Virus record (IMG/VR): IMGVR_UViG_3300042988_000167
Span: 1 to 22,451 of that record
Length of the DNA stretch: 22,451 nucleotides
From: a virus
Direction: 5' to 3' (one strand)
Positions 1 to 4,658 of the stretch are shown piece by piece. Position 1 is the first letter of the stretch. Each line of letters begins with the position of its first letter. The position numbers were made by a program, and so were the translations under genes. Under the pieces are notes generated by a model, which searched no databases, was not told where the DNA came from, and saw only the letters and a list, made by a program, of their open reading frames with translations.

Positions 1-1
1 T

Positions 2-160
2 AACACTCCGATTCGTTATGTGATTGGGTTCAGGGCAGTCGGTCCAGGTTCTCAACCACAGGTAAGACCAGTTGCCTTTTTCGTTCAAAAGGATGAAGCT
101 GAGACCTACATTCAAAACTGTAGAAACCCCGGTCTGTCCCTTTTCAAAATCACTGACTGA
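2..160 (+). CDS. C-terminal end of an unrecognised protein (5' truncated)
   Basis: The frame starting at base 2 stays open for 52 codons and ends at the TGA at 158-160. The visible part reads NTPIRYVIGFRAVGPG..., with a mixed alpha/beta look and the ending SLFKITD. The start lies outside the window. I do not recognise the family, and 52 residues are too few to assign a function. The stop is followed at once by a TAAATAG sequence and then by the tmRNA, so this is probably the last gene of the preceding unit. In T4 the genes upstream of 33 are rnh and dsbA; I see no convincing match to DsbA. Confidence 0.6.
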   Translation, partial: NTPIRYVIGFRAVGPGSQPQVRPVAFFVQKDEAETYIQNCRNPGLSLFKITD

Positions 161-167
161 TAAATAG
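160..167 (+). promoter_or_regulatory. late-promoter-like ATAAATAG upstream of the tmRNA
   Basis: ATAAATAG resembles the T4 late promoter core TATAAATA, read by gp55 with gp33 and the gp45 clamp. It begins right after the stop of the preceding gene. A start about 6-7 bases beyond the core would fall near 172, close to the expected 5' end of the tmRNA acceptor piece. Short AT-rich octamers occur by chance, so this is an inference. Confidence 0.4.
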
Positions 168-490
168 AATTGCCGTAGGTCGTTGAGAGACGAAGCATAG
201 ACGCTTAGGACGGGAGTGCAATACTCCCCGCCTCCACCATAAACACATCGCCCTGACTGTGAAGAAGGGAACCGGTAACTCATAGTAGAAAAGTTGGAAC
301 AAGCGAATTGACGGTCCAACGGTGTGTTTTTGATGGGGGCGAAATAGGTTCGACTGAGTGTAGTAAGGTCGTAAGGAGACCAAAGGCGATAATAGGTGCA
401 AACGATAACTTTGCCCCACTTGAGGAAATCGCTCTAGCAGCGTAACCTCATTGGGTATGGGCTCCACCTCGAAACAGAACGGGCCCACAT
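168..490 (+). ncRNA. ssrA: circularly permuted two-piece tmRNA (acceptor piece, intervening spacer, coding piece)
   Basis: tmRNA rescues stalled ribosomes together with SmpB and adds a degradation tag. The order here is permuted, as in alphaproteobacteria. The acceptor piece comes first: T stem 212-216/224-228, 7-base T loop 217-223, discriminator A236 and encoded CCA at 237-239. A spacer (240-334) follows, then the coding piece from 335. GGGGGCG (335-341) pairs with 229-235 to form a 7-bp acceptor stem with the alanine-type G3-U70 wobble. The conserved GGTTCGAC follows at 347-354. UGAGUGU (355-361) pairs with ACGCUUA (201-207) as helix P2. GGTC/GACC (367-370/378-381) fits a PK1 hairpin. The tag reads ANDNFAPLEEIALAA from GCA398 to the stop TAA at 443-445, preceded by AATAGGT. 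P5 encloses the tag end (421-425/446-450, inner stem 430-433/439-442). Outer ends are estimates. The T loop TGCAATA deviates from TTCRANY at its second base. No smpB is visible in the window. Confidence 0.93.
240..334 (+). other. intervening transcribed spacer of the permuted tmRNA
   Basis: This segment must be removed to free the CCA end at 239 and the coding 5' end at 335. Bases 241-249 pair with 321-329 (9 bp, one G-U), bringing both processing sites together at the base of a helix. Inside it two further hairpins can form: CCCT 251-254 with AGGG 266-269, and GTTGGA 293-298 with TCCAAC 315-320. The fold was drawn by eye and not scored. Confidence 0.6.
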
Positions 491-518
491 TACACACAAA
501 CACAAACAGGAGAAAATC

Positions 519-758
519 ATGGACGCATACGAAATCAGACTTGAGCTATTGAAGCTCGCCCGAGACATTGAGACCGACAAAATCCAGGCCGACCGCGAAC
601 GCCTTCAGTATGACTGGAACAGCAAGCACGAAGCATGGCTTGTAAATCATGAAGGTCAGCCCAATCCACCGGCATATCCGTTTCTTCCTTCCGCCACATG
701 GAAGAGTGTTATAGACACAGCCAACGAACTCAATAAGTTCATTTCAAAGAAGGACTAA
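519..758 (+). CDS. small hypothetical phage protein (79 aa)
   Basis: This is a hydrophilic, charged 79-residue protein. The N-terminal half (about residues 4-45) looks largely helical and rich in Leu, Arg, Asp and Glu. A Pro-rich segment with an aromatic patch (about 48-61) and a C-terminal helix ending KKD follow. The start is supported by AGGAG seven bases upstream of the ATG. It is the first gene after the tmRNA and leads the gp33 operon, in the position where T4 has dsbA, but it does not resemble DsbA as I remember it. No catalytic motif, signal peptide or membrane segment is visible, and I do not recognise the family. Confidence 0.75.
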   Translation: MDAYEIRLELLKLARDIETDKIQADRERLQYDWNSKHEAWLVNHEGQPNPPAYPFLPSATWKSVIDTANELNKFISKKD

Positions 759-762
759 TCAC

Positions 763-867
763 ATGACATACCCGAACGAAATCAAACCCAAGATCACCTG
801 GCCTGGTGGCGTATGGTTCCGCGAGACAGACCCCGGATACAATTGGTGTAAGAGTTACGCGATATGA
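763..867 (+). CDS. very small hypothetical protein (34 aa)
   Basis: ATG at 763 opens a 34-codon frame, MTYPNEIKPKITWPGG..., that ends in a TGA overlapping the ATG of the gp33-like gene (ATGA at 864-867). The product is rich in Pro, Gly and Trp (three Trp, one Cys) and has no membrane segment. The upstream ribosome site is weak. The evidence that it is translated is the exact stop-start overlap, typical of this operon, and the gap-free fit between its neighbours. It may serve mainly to couple translation into gp33. Function unknown. Confidence 0.5.
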   Translation: MTYPNEIKPKITWPGGVWFRETDPGYNWCKSYAI

Positions 868-1088
868 GCCCCGAGGATATCAATAAGTTTAGTATGGCGA
901 TTGAAGAGCGAGTGTATATGGATGACATACCTTACATTGACGCTGTTGTGCTATACTGTGAAGAAAACAACTTTGAAGTAGAAGTGGCCGCCAAACTAAT
1001 CTCTGGTGTCCTCAAATCCAAAATCCAAATGGAGGCCGAAAGCCTCCATTTCTTACCTAAGTCCGAAACCTCCAAACTGCCGATATGA
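864..1088 (+). CDS. 33: late transcription coactivator, gp33-like
   Basis: T4 gp33 bridges RNA polymerase, carrying the gp55 sigma factor, and the gp45 sliding clamp at late promoters. This 74-residue protein matches the core of gp33: an FSMAIEERV helix (about 9-17), then IPYIDAVVLYCEENN (about 23-37, compare T4 MSYLEATTAFLEENS), then AAKLISGVLKSKIQMEA (about 42-58). It is shorter than T4 gp33 (112 residues), lacking the N-terminal extension. It ends in SETSKLPI rather than the hydrophobic-acidic clamp-binding tail of T4. It overlaps both neighbours by ATGA. The order 33-59-32 that follows is as in T4, with insertions. A perfect 10-bp hairpin lies inside the coding sequence at 1027-1051. Confidence 0.85.
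   Translation: MSPEDINKFSMAIEERVYMDDIPYIDAVVLYCEENNFEVEVAAKLISGVLKSKIQMEAESLHFLPKSETSKLPI
1027..1051 (+). other. perfect 10-bp hairpin inside gene 33
   Basis: AAATGGAGGC (1027-1036) and GCCTCCATTT (1042-1051) are exact reverse complements around a CGAAA loop. The RNA hairpin would be stable and sits 35 bases before the stop of gene 33. No run of T follows, so it is not a classical terminator. It could be an RNA-processing or mRNA-stabilising element, or simply a result of codon choice. Confidence 0.6.
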
Positions 1089-1792
1089 GATACAACTTCA
1101 ACCCTCTATATGATGTGTTCAACGATACTGTGCCGGGACATGAAGCATGGCGAGAGAACATCTATAACTACTTTCACAATGAGACCTATGACCAGGACCT
1201 CCTTGATGATTACTATGATGCTCTGATCTGCGACATTCACAAACTTCCTGCCCTTCTAGCCAATGGTTACCTGATCGACAGTTACTCTGGGCTGTTCACT
1301 TTGAATGATCCAGAACTTGTCGGTAAGCATACCTTCAACATGGCCAACTTTGTGAGGCGCAATCATCCCAGGTTCGGTTCCAAGACACTCTTTACGGTGT
1401 GTGTTGATTATGGCATTCTGAATGTCCAAATCAGGCTGTGTGGATTGTCCCTATGTCATGCGACCATTCCGGCCAAGAACCGTGCTGGTCAGGCGCTGGT
1501 TACCATTGGTAATCATTGCGCTCCTTACAAGAACCGGGACTATCGCCAGTTTGATGTGGTTTTCGCCAGCAACATCTTCCAGGATAACCCCTCGGATATA
1601 TGGAACACCCTGTGCCACTACCGAGGATTAGGAAAAGAGGTATACTTGACCACGGATACATTTTCTCGCTTGACTAATGTGATCGACTATGATAGATTAG
1701 AACTTGCTGAGAACCCCGCGGTCCTTTACGATAAGGACACATACGCGGACCTCAATCTAGGATACATGTATAAAATCTACCGCCTGAAGTGA
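1085..1792 (+). CDS. hypothetical protein (235 aa)
   Basis: This is a 235-residue soluble protein, translationally coupled to gp33 by an ATGA overlap. The N-terminal third is rich in Tyr, Asp and Asn (many Y/D pairs, residues 3-50). The middle (about 85-135) has alternating hydrophobic beta-like segments with several Cys, and the C-terminal part again looks mixed alpha/beta. No membrane segment, signal peptide or recognised catalytic motif is visible, and the Cys are not spaced as a zinc ribbon. It lies between gp33 and the nucleotidyltransferase-like gene, inside what in T4 is the adjacent 33-59 pair, so it is an accessory insertion in this operon. I do not recognise the family. Confidence 0.8.
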   Translation: MRYNFNPLYDVFNDTVPGHEAWRENIYNYFHNETYDQDLLDDYYDALICDIHKLPALLANGYLIDSYSGLFTLNDPELVGKHTFNMANFVRRNHPRFGSKTLFTVCVDYGILNVQIRLCGLSLCHATIPAKNRAGQALVTIGNHCAPYKNRDYRQFDVVFASNIFQDNPSDIWNTLCHYRGLGKEVYLTTDTFSRLTNVIDYDRLELAENPAVLYDKDTYADLNLGYMYKIYRLK

Positions 1793-1805
1793 AAGAGGAT
1801 TTGTT

Positions 1806-2723
1806 ATGAGAGCTGAGGAAGTGTTTACCCCTAGCCAGTTGAATGAGCTTGAAAGTGTTAAGATTGACCTGCTAAAGTTCCTTGGTAGGTCTCTGGTTAT
1901 GGGACCTGTTCCATTCAAGAGATACGAGAACATCGTGTTTGCTGGTGGTGCCTTTACGTCTCATTTTCAAAAAGAGCCGATGAAGGACCTGGACATGTTC
2001 GTCCTTAACAACGACGAGGCCATTGTTAAGTCTCTTACCGGCGTAACAGGCCATTTCAAGCCAGGCCCGGACATTAACGAAAGCCCGATTGGTTATCAGA
2101 ACAACCCTCGCATTCTTAGGGTTGTCACAAACACCAAGAGCGGCATTCAGCTTATCATCACTGACTACAAGACCCGCGAGGAGTTGATTGACCATTTCGA
2201 CTTCATGCATTGTCGTGTGTCAATGGTGTATGAGAGAACCGCCGCCGGCACAAATCATTTCAAGAATGTCATGTATATCTCCAAGAATGTTTTCAAATAC
2301 ATCAAGGAGAAGACACTGGTTCCGAACCCCAAGGCCAGCCCTGCCCCGCAGCAGTGGCGATATGATAAGTTCATGAAGCGTGGGTGGAAGTTGTCCAACC
2401 CGGAAGATTATCCGATCTCATTTCAAGCGATGAATCGGCGCCCATACGGTCTTGGTCCTTGGACAGGTGGCGTTGCTGCGCCTCTCAATATGAAACATGT
2501 TCGTACGAATGGTCTGAAAATCACAAATGGTGGCAATCCTTGTAGCGAGGTTGTCCTTGACAATGAGACCTATGAAGCTAAGCCTTTTACTATGAAGGAT
2601 GCCGAAGATTGGGCCCAGGCCGTCGAGCAACAATCCCAGCAGCGTCTCGCCAAGTATGATGAAGACGGCGACTTTGACGAACTGTTCAAGATACTTTCGG
2701 ATGACTGGAAAGATATGAGATAA
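1806..2723 (+). CDS. nucleotidyltransferase-fold protein (305 aa)
   Basis: The N-terminal half shows a minimal nucleotidyltransferase pattern of the DNA polymerase beta superfamily. IVFAGGAF (residues 43-50) gives the GG loop on a hydrophobic strand. After a short helix, KDLDMFVL (60-67) gives the two metal-binding aspartates D61 and D63. A strand GIQLIITD (113-120) could carry the third acidic residue. HFDFMHCRVSMVYE (130-143) and WRYDKFMKRGWKL near 185-197 are further recognisable patches that I associate with related phage proteins. The substrate cannot be read from the sequence. Possibilities include tRNA or tmRNA 3' ends, a nucleotide or a protein. Start: GAGGA seven bases upstream. The stop overlaps the start of gp59 (TAATG). 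It could be an inactive structural relative. Confidence 0.65.
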   Translation: MRAEEVFTPSQLNELESVKIDLLKFLGRSLVMGPVPFKRYENIVFAGGAFTSHFQKEPMKDLDMFVLNNDEAIVKSLTGVTGHFKPGPDINESPIGYQNNPRILRVVTNTKSGIQLIITDYKTREELIDHFDFMHCRVSMVYERTAAGTNHFKNVMYISKNVFKYIKEKTLVPNPKASPAPQQWRYDKFMKRGWKLSNPEDYPISFQAMNRRPYGLGPWTGGVAAPLNMKHVRTNGLKITNGGNPCSEVVLDNETYEAKPFTMKDAEDWAQAVEQQSQQRLAKYDEDGDFDELFKILSDDWKDMR

Positions 2724-3337
2724 TGGAACACCTGAGTGGATATGGAGCCTATCAGTTATACCTGGCCATTCGCACTCACTTCAACTCCGACTCGTATGAC
2801 TTCTTCAAGTTTGGTGGCAAGACAAATGCCACCAAACACTCCTACATGAAGCGCAGAGACAAGCAGTTCTTTGAGGCGTTGGCTAAGCGTTATAACTTCC
2901 AAGAGTTGAAAGACCTGTATGTGTCTAACTTCATTGAGGGGAGACACTATCCGGTCAATCTGGTTGAGGAAGAAGCCCATAGCACCTTCTTTGAGTATTG
3001 CCGAAAGAGAGACGCACTTGGTTATGTCTTTGGTGACGAACTGGGTAAGGTCTTTGTCAAAGGCGTGAAGGAGAGCATATCGGTCAATCGTGGTGAGTAT
3101 CCCCGCATTCTGTTGCTCTATATGCAGCATGAAATCGGATTGGAGACATTGGTTCTGTTCAATGAGTATCTACCTTTCATACCAATGTTTGACAAGGCGC
3201 TGGGTAAGCAAGACATTCTTTGGAGTGTCATTAGGCAGCAGATGCTGAAGTTCAAGCCTTTTATGAAGTATGACGCCGAGAAGATCAAGGGCATTTTGAA
3301 ACGCAAAGTGAGTGAGGAACTCAATGACAAAGATTAA
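2723..3337 (+). CDS. 59: DNA helicase loader gp59
   Basis: T4 gp59 loads the gp41 replicative helicase onto gp32-coated forked DNA and helps recombination-dependent replication. This 204-residue product is close to the T4 length (217). The N-terminal region matches in order: AYQLYLAIRTHF (about 9-20, compare T4 VYKLYLMIKQHM), YDFFKFGGK, then the strongest patch, KRRDKQFFEALAKRYNFQEL (about 43-62, compare KRRDKYFFQKLSEKYKLKEL), then SNFIEG. The C-terminal domain is helical and basic, consistent with DNA and gp32 contacts. The start overlaps the preceding stop (TAATG). It sits upstream of gp32 as in T4, though separated here by small genes. Confidence 0.88.
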   Translation: MEHLSGYGAYQLYLAIRTHFNSDSYDFFKFGGKTNATKHSYMKRRDKQFFEALAKRYNFQELKDLYVSNFIEGRHYPVNLVEEEAHSTFFEYCRKRDALGYVFGDELGKVFVKGVKESISVNRGEYPRILLLYMQHEIGLETLVLFNEYLPFIPMFDKALGKQDILWSVIRQQMLKFKPFMKYDAEKIKGILKRKVSEELNDKD

Positions 3338-3638
3338 GTATGTGATGACATGTGGTGCCTGCCCAGAGCAGTATGATGCCTTCTATGAGGACATTTGCAT
3401 TGGTTACCTGCGCCTAAGGCATGGTCGTTTCATCTGTGAGTATCTACCGACTGGTGCAACCGTCTATTCGGCATACACCGACGGTGATGGTATCTTTGAG
3501 GATTATGAGCGCGAGAAGTATCTGGAGTATGCGGCTCTTGCATTGATTGCTGCACATACACCAAAAGAAGCTTCTAAGGAACTGCATTACACCATTGAAG
3601 GTGAGAGTGTCAAGGAGTGGTGGGGGATTGACGAATGA
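3324..3638 (+). CDS. hypothetical protein (104 aa)
   Basis: I chose the ATG at 3324 over an earlier in-frame GTG at 3312 because GAGGA lies just upstream of the ATG and the gene then overlaps the end of gp59 by 14 bases. The protein begins MTKIKYVMTCGACPEQYDAF. The first half is a Tyr-rich, probably beta-stranded domain (IGYLRLRHGRFICEY), followed by an acidic helix with DGDGIFEDYEREKYLEYAALALIA and a WWGIDE end. There are three Cys but no clear metal-site spacing. The layout suggests a small phage accessory protein. I do not recognise the family. The stop overlaps the next gene by ATGA. Confidence 0.75.
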   Translation: MTKIKYVMTCGACPEQYDAFYEDICIGYLRLRHGRFICEYLPTGATVYSAYTDGDGIFEDYEREKYLEYAALALIAAHTPKEASKELHYTIEGESVKEWWGIDE

Positions 3639-3811
3639 CAGGTGATGTAATCCTAGCCTATTGGATAGGTGCAGTAGTAGTTCTAGGCACATTCGGTGCC
3701 TGGTATATGTTCGTTGAGTATGTGGCCAAGAAGATGGAATGGGATATGTATATCACAGGCATTGCAATGGTCCTGCTCTATGAAGCCTTTTGGAAGTTGG
3801 TGCTAAGATGA
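3635..3811 (+). CDS. small membrane protein with two predicted transmembrane segments (58 aa)
   Basis: ATG at 3635 overlaps the preceding stop (ATGA) and opens a 58-codon frame that ends by overlapping the next ATG (3808-3811). Two hydrophobic stretches are visible: residues 5-27 (VILAYWIGAVVVLGTFGAW...) and about 38-56 (YITGIAMVLLYEAFWKLVL), joined by a short charged loop (EYVAKKMEWD). This is a small hairpin membrane protein. The shape is compatible with a holin- or antiholin-like role, but no lysis gene is adjacent, so this is only a possibility. Confidence 0.6.
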   Translation: MTGDVILAYWIGAVVVLGTFGAWYMFVEYVAKKMEWDMYITGIAMVLLYEAFWKLVLR

Positions 3812-3981
3812 CGCCGTTTGAACATTTTGTGTTTGTGGGCTGGATACTGACCTGTGTCCTGTTCTACCTTTGGGAGAAGAAGGCCAAGAAGCGTATCAAG
3901 CGCCACTACAAGAAGAAGTATAGAAAGAAGCTGGCCAAGGCCAAATCCTGGAAGCGTAAAATGGGAGTTGATGGTGAGTAA
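3808..3981 (+). CDS. small single-span membrane protein with a basic tail (57 aa)
   Basis: I chose the ATG at 3808 because it overlaps the preceding stop (ATGA); an in-frame TTG at 3790 is less likely. Residues 3-23 (PFEHFVFVGWILTCVLFYLW) form one hydrophobic span. They are followed by about 30 residues dominated by Lys and Arg (KKAKKRIKRHYKKKYRKKLAKAK), ending in a short acidic tail. By the positive-inside rule the basic tail should face the cytoplasm, where it could touch nucleic acid or phospholipid heads. It pairs with the two-span protein just upstream. Function unknown. Confidence 0.6.
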   Translation: MTPFEHFVFVGWILTCVLFYLWEKKAKKRIKRHYKKKYRKKLAKAKSWKRKMGVDGE

Positions 3982-4162
3982 TAAGAAGCTCTATCTCTGT
4001 GACTTTGGTGTTCGATCAGAGCATGGCTATGATGCAAAGACACGACTGGTCTGGGCCGGTCCTGACGAGAGTATCAGTGAGAAGATTTTCGAGTACTTCG
4101 ACTGTCAGTACACCACTGAAATTCAGATTGTAAACCTAAAATTTGACGAGGCAATAGAATGA
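3971..4162 (+). CDS. hypothetical protein (63 aa)
   Basis: The frame is open from further upstream, but the ATG at 3971 is preceded by GGGAG at a good distance and overlaps the previous gene by only 11 bases; a GTG one codon later is an alternative. The product, MVSNKKLYLCDFGVRSEHGY..., has a beta-like N-terminus, a central WAGPDESISEKIFEYFDC helix and a C-terminal EIQIVNLKFDE strand, so it could be a compact alpha/beta domain. I do not recognise the family. The stop overlaps the next gene (ATGA at 4159-4162). Confidence 0.65.
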   Translation: MVSNKKLYLCDFGVRSEHGYDAKTRLVWAGPDESISEKIFEYFDCQYTTEIQIVNLKFDEAIE

Positions 4163-4548
4163 GTAACGAAGACTGGCGTAAAGGATACCAAGAAGGTTTC
4201 AATGACGGATACGATAAGGCCAAGAAGGAATGGCAACATGCCATGGACTTCTGGAAGCTTCCTAATCCTTTGACTTTGAACCCAGTGATTGGCACAGGAC
4301 CGACCAAGTGTAGCGTCTGTGGTATGGAGTATGTAGACTCCTTGGGTCGATTGAAGACCATGGGTTATGTCTGTAATAATCCGAAATGTCCTGGTAAGGT
4401 CATGTGTTCTACACAGGCCGCCGGTATGGCCAACAACACCGTATGGCCGCAAGGATCGGTGCTTTGCAACCAATCGACATTCATCGTTAAGGACCCAGGC
4501 GCAGAAACTTTCAATGAAACTTTCGCAATGTCCCTGGATGTGACCTAA
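4159..4548 (+). CDS. putative zinc-ribbon protein (129 aa)
   Basis: The protein starts with a charged, amphipathic region (DWRKGYQEGFNDGYDKAKKEW, residues 5-25) and has a zinc-ribbon-like set of cysteines: C51-x2-C54 and C72-x4-C77, plus C83. The last third is Asn/Ser/Thr-rich and probably not part of the finger. Such proteins often bind nucleic acid or a protein partner, but no partner can be named here. It is the last gene of the operon before the gp32 promoter. Its stop TAA is part of the CTAAATAG sequence at 4545-4552. Confidence 0.7.
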   Translation: MSNEDWRKGYQEGFNDGYDKAKKEWQHAMDFWKLPNPLTLNPVIGTGPTKCSVCGMEYVDSLGRLKTMGYVCNNPKCPGKVMCSTQAAGMANNTVWPQGSVLCNQSTFIVKDPGAETFNETFAMSLDVT

Positions 4549-4552
4549 ATAG
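4545..4552 (+). promoter_or_regulatory. late-promoter-like CTAAATAG upstream of gp32
   Basis: CTAAATAG overlaps the stop codon of the zinc-ribbon gene and lies just ahead of the sigma70-type promoter at 4555-4583. The same octamer recurs at 11453 and 17623. It may let gp32 be made late as well as early. It could also be a chance product of a TAA stop. Confidence 0.35.
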
Positions 4553-4554
4553 AC

Positions 4555-4583
4555 TTGACAGAACGAGATTGTTCTGTTATAAT
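4555..4583 (+). promoter_or_regulatory. consensus sigma70 promoter for gp32, with a palindrome in the spacer
   Basis: TTGACA (4555-4560) and TATAAT (4578-4583) are separated by exactly 17 bases, a perfect match to the housekeeping consensus. Transcription would start near 4590 and read into gp32 with a leader of about 65 bases. The spacer and the end of the -35 box form a perfect inverted repeat, ACAGAAC (4558-4564) and GTTCTGT (4571-4577), with a 6-base centre, which has the form of a repressor or activator operator. Confidence 0.85.
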
Positions 4584-4610
4584 ACAAACATCATTCGGAG
4601 ATTGATCCGG

Positions 4611-4658
4611 ATGACATACACTGCACATACGCTGCTAATACAAAGGAAATACATATGA
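4611..4658 (+). CDS. possible 15-codon leader peptide coupled to gp32
   Basis: ATG at 4611 opens the frame MTYTAHTLLIQRKYI, whose TGA (4656-4658) overlaps the gp32 start by ATGA. A CGGAG sequence lies 11 bases upstream. The overlap is the same kind that links the other genes here, so translation of this leader could feed or regulate gp32 synthesis. It may also be chance: gp32 has its own good ribosome site, AAAGGAAA. Confidence 0.3.
   Translation: MTYTAHTLLIQRKYI

Noticed and set aside
150-503. Minus-strand 117-codon open frame
   Set aside because: It lies across the tmRNA gene, whose structure and tag explain the sequence; the frame has no ribosome site.
483-518. tRNA gene or terminator directly after the tmRNA
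   Set aside because: Only a 5-bp pairing (458-462/483-487) is seen, without a T run or a cloverleaf; it is more likely part of the tmRNA coding piece.
3635-3981. Holin/spanin cassette
   Set aside because: The membrane segments are visible but there is no endolysin neighbour and no lipobox, so a lysis assignment is not supported.
4123-4587. Minus-strand 154-codon frame opposite the zinc-ribbon gene
   Set aside because: It overlaps a coupled + strand gene, spans the late-like motif and the gp32 promoter, and has an unlikely composition.
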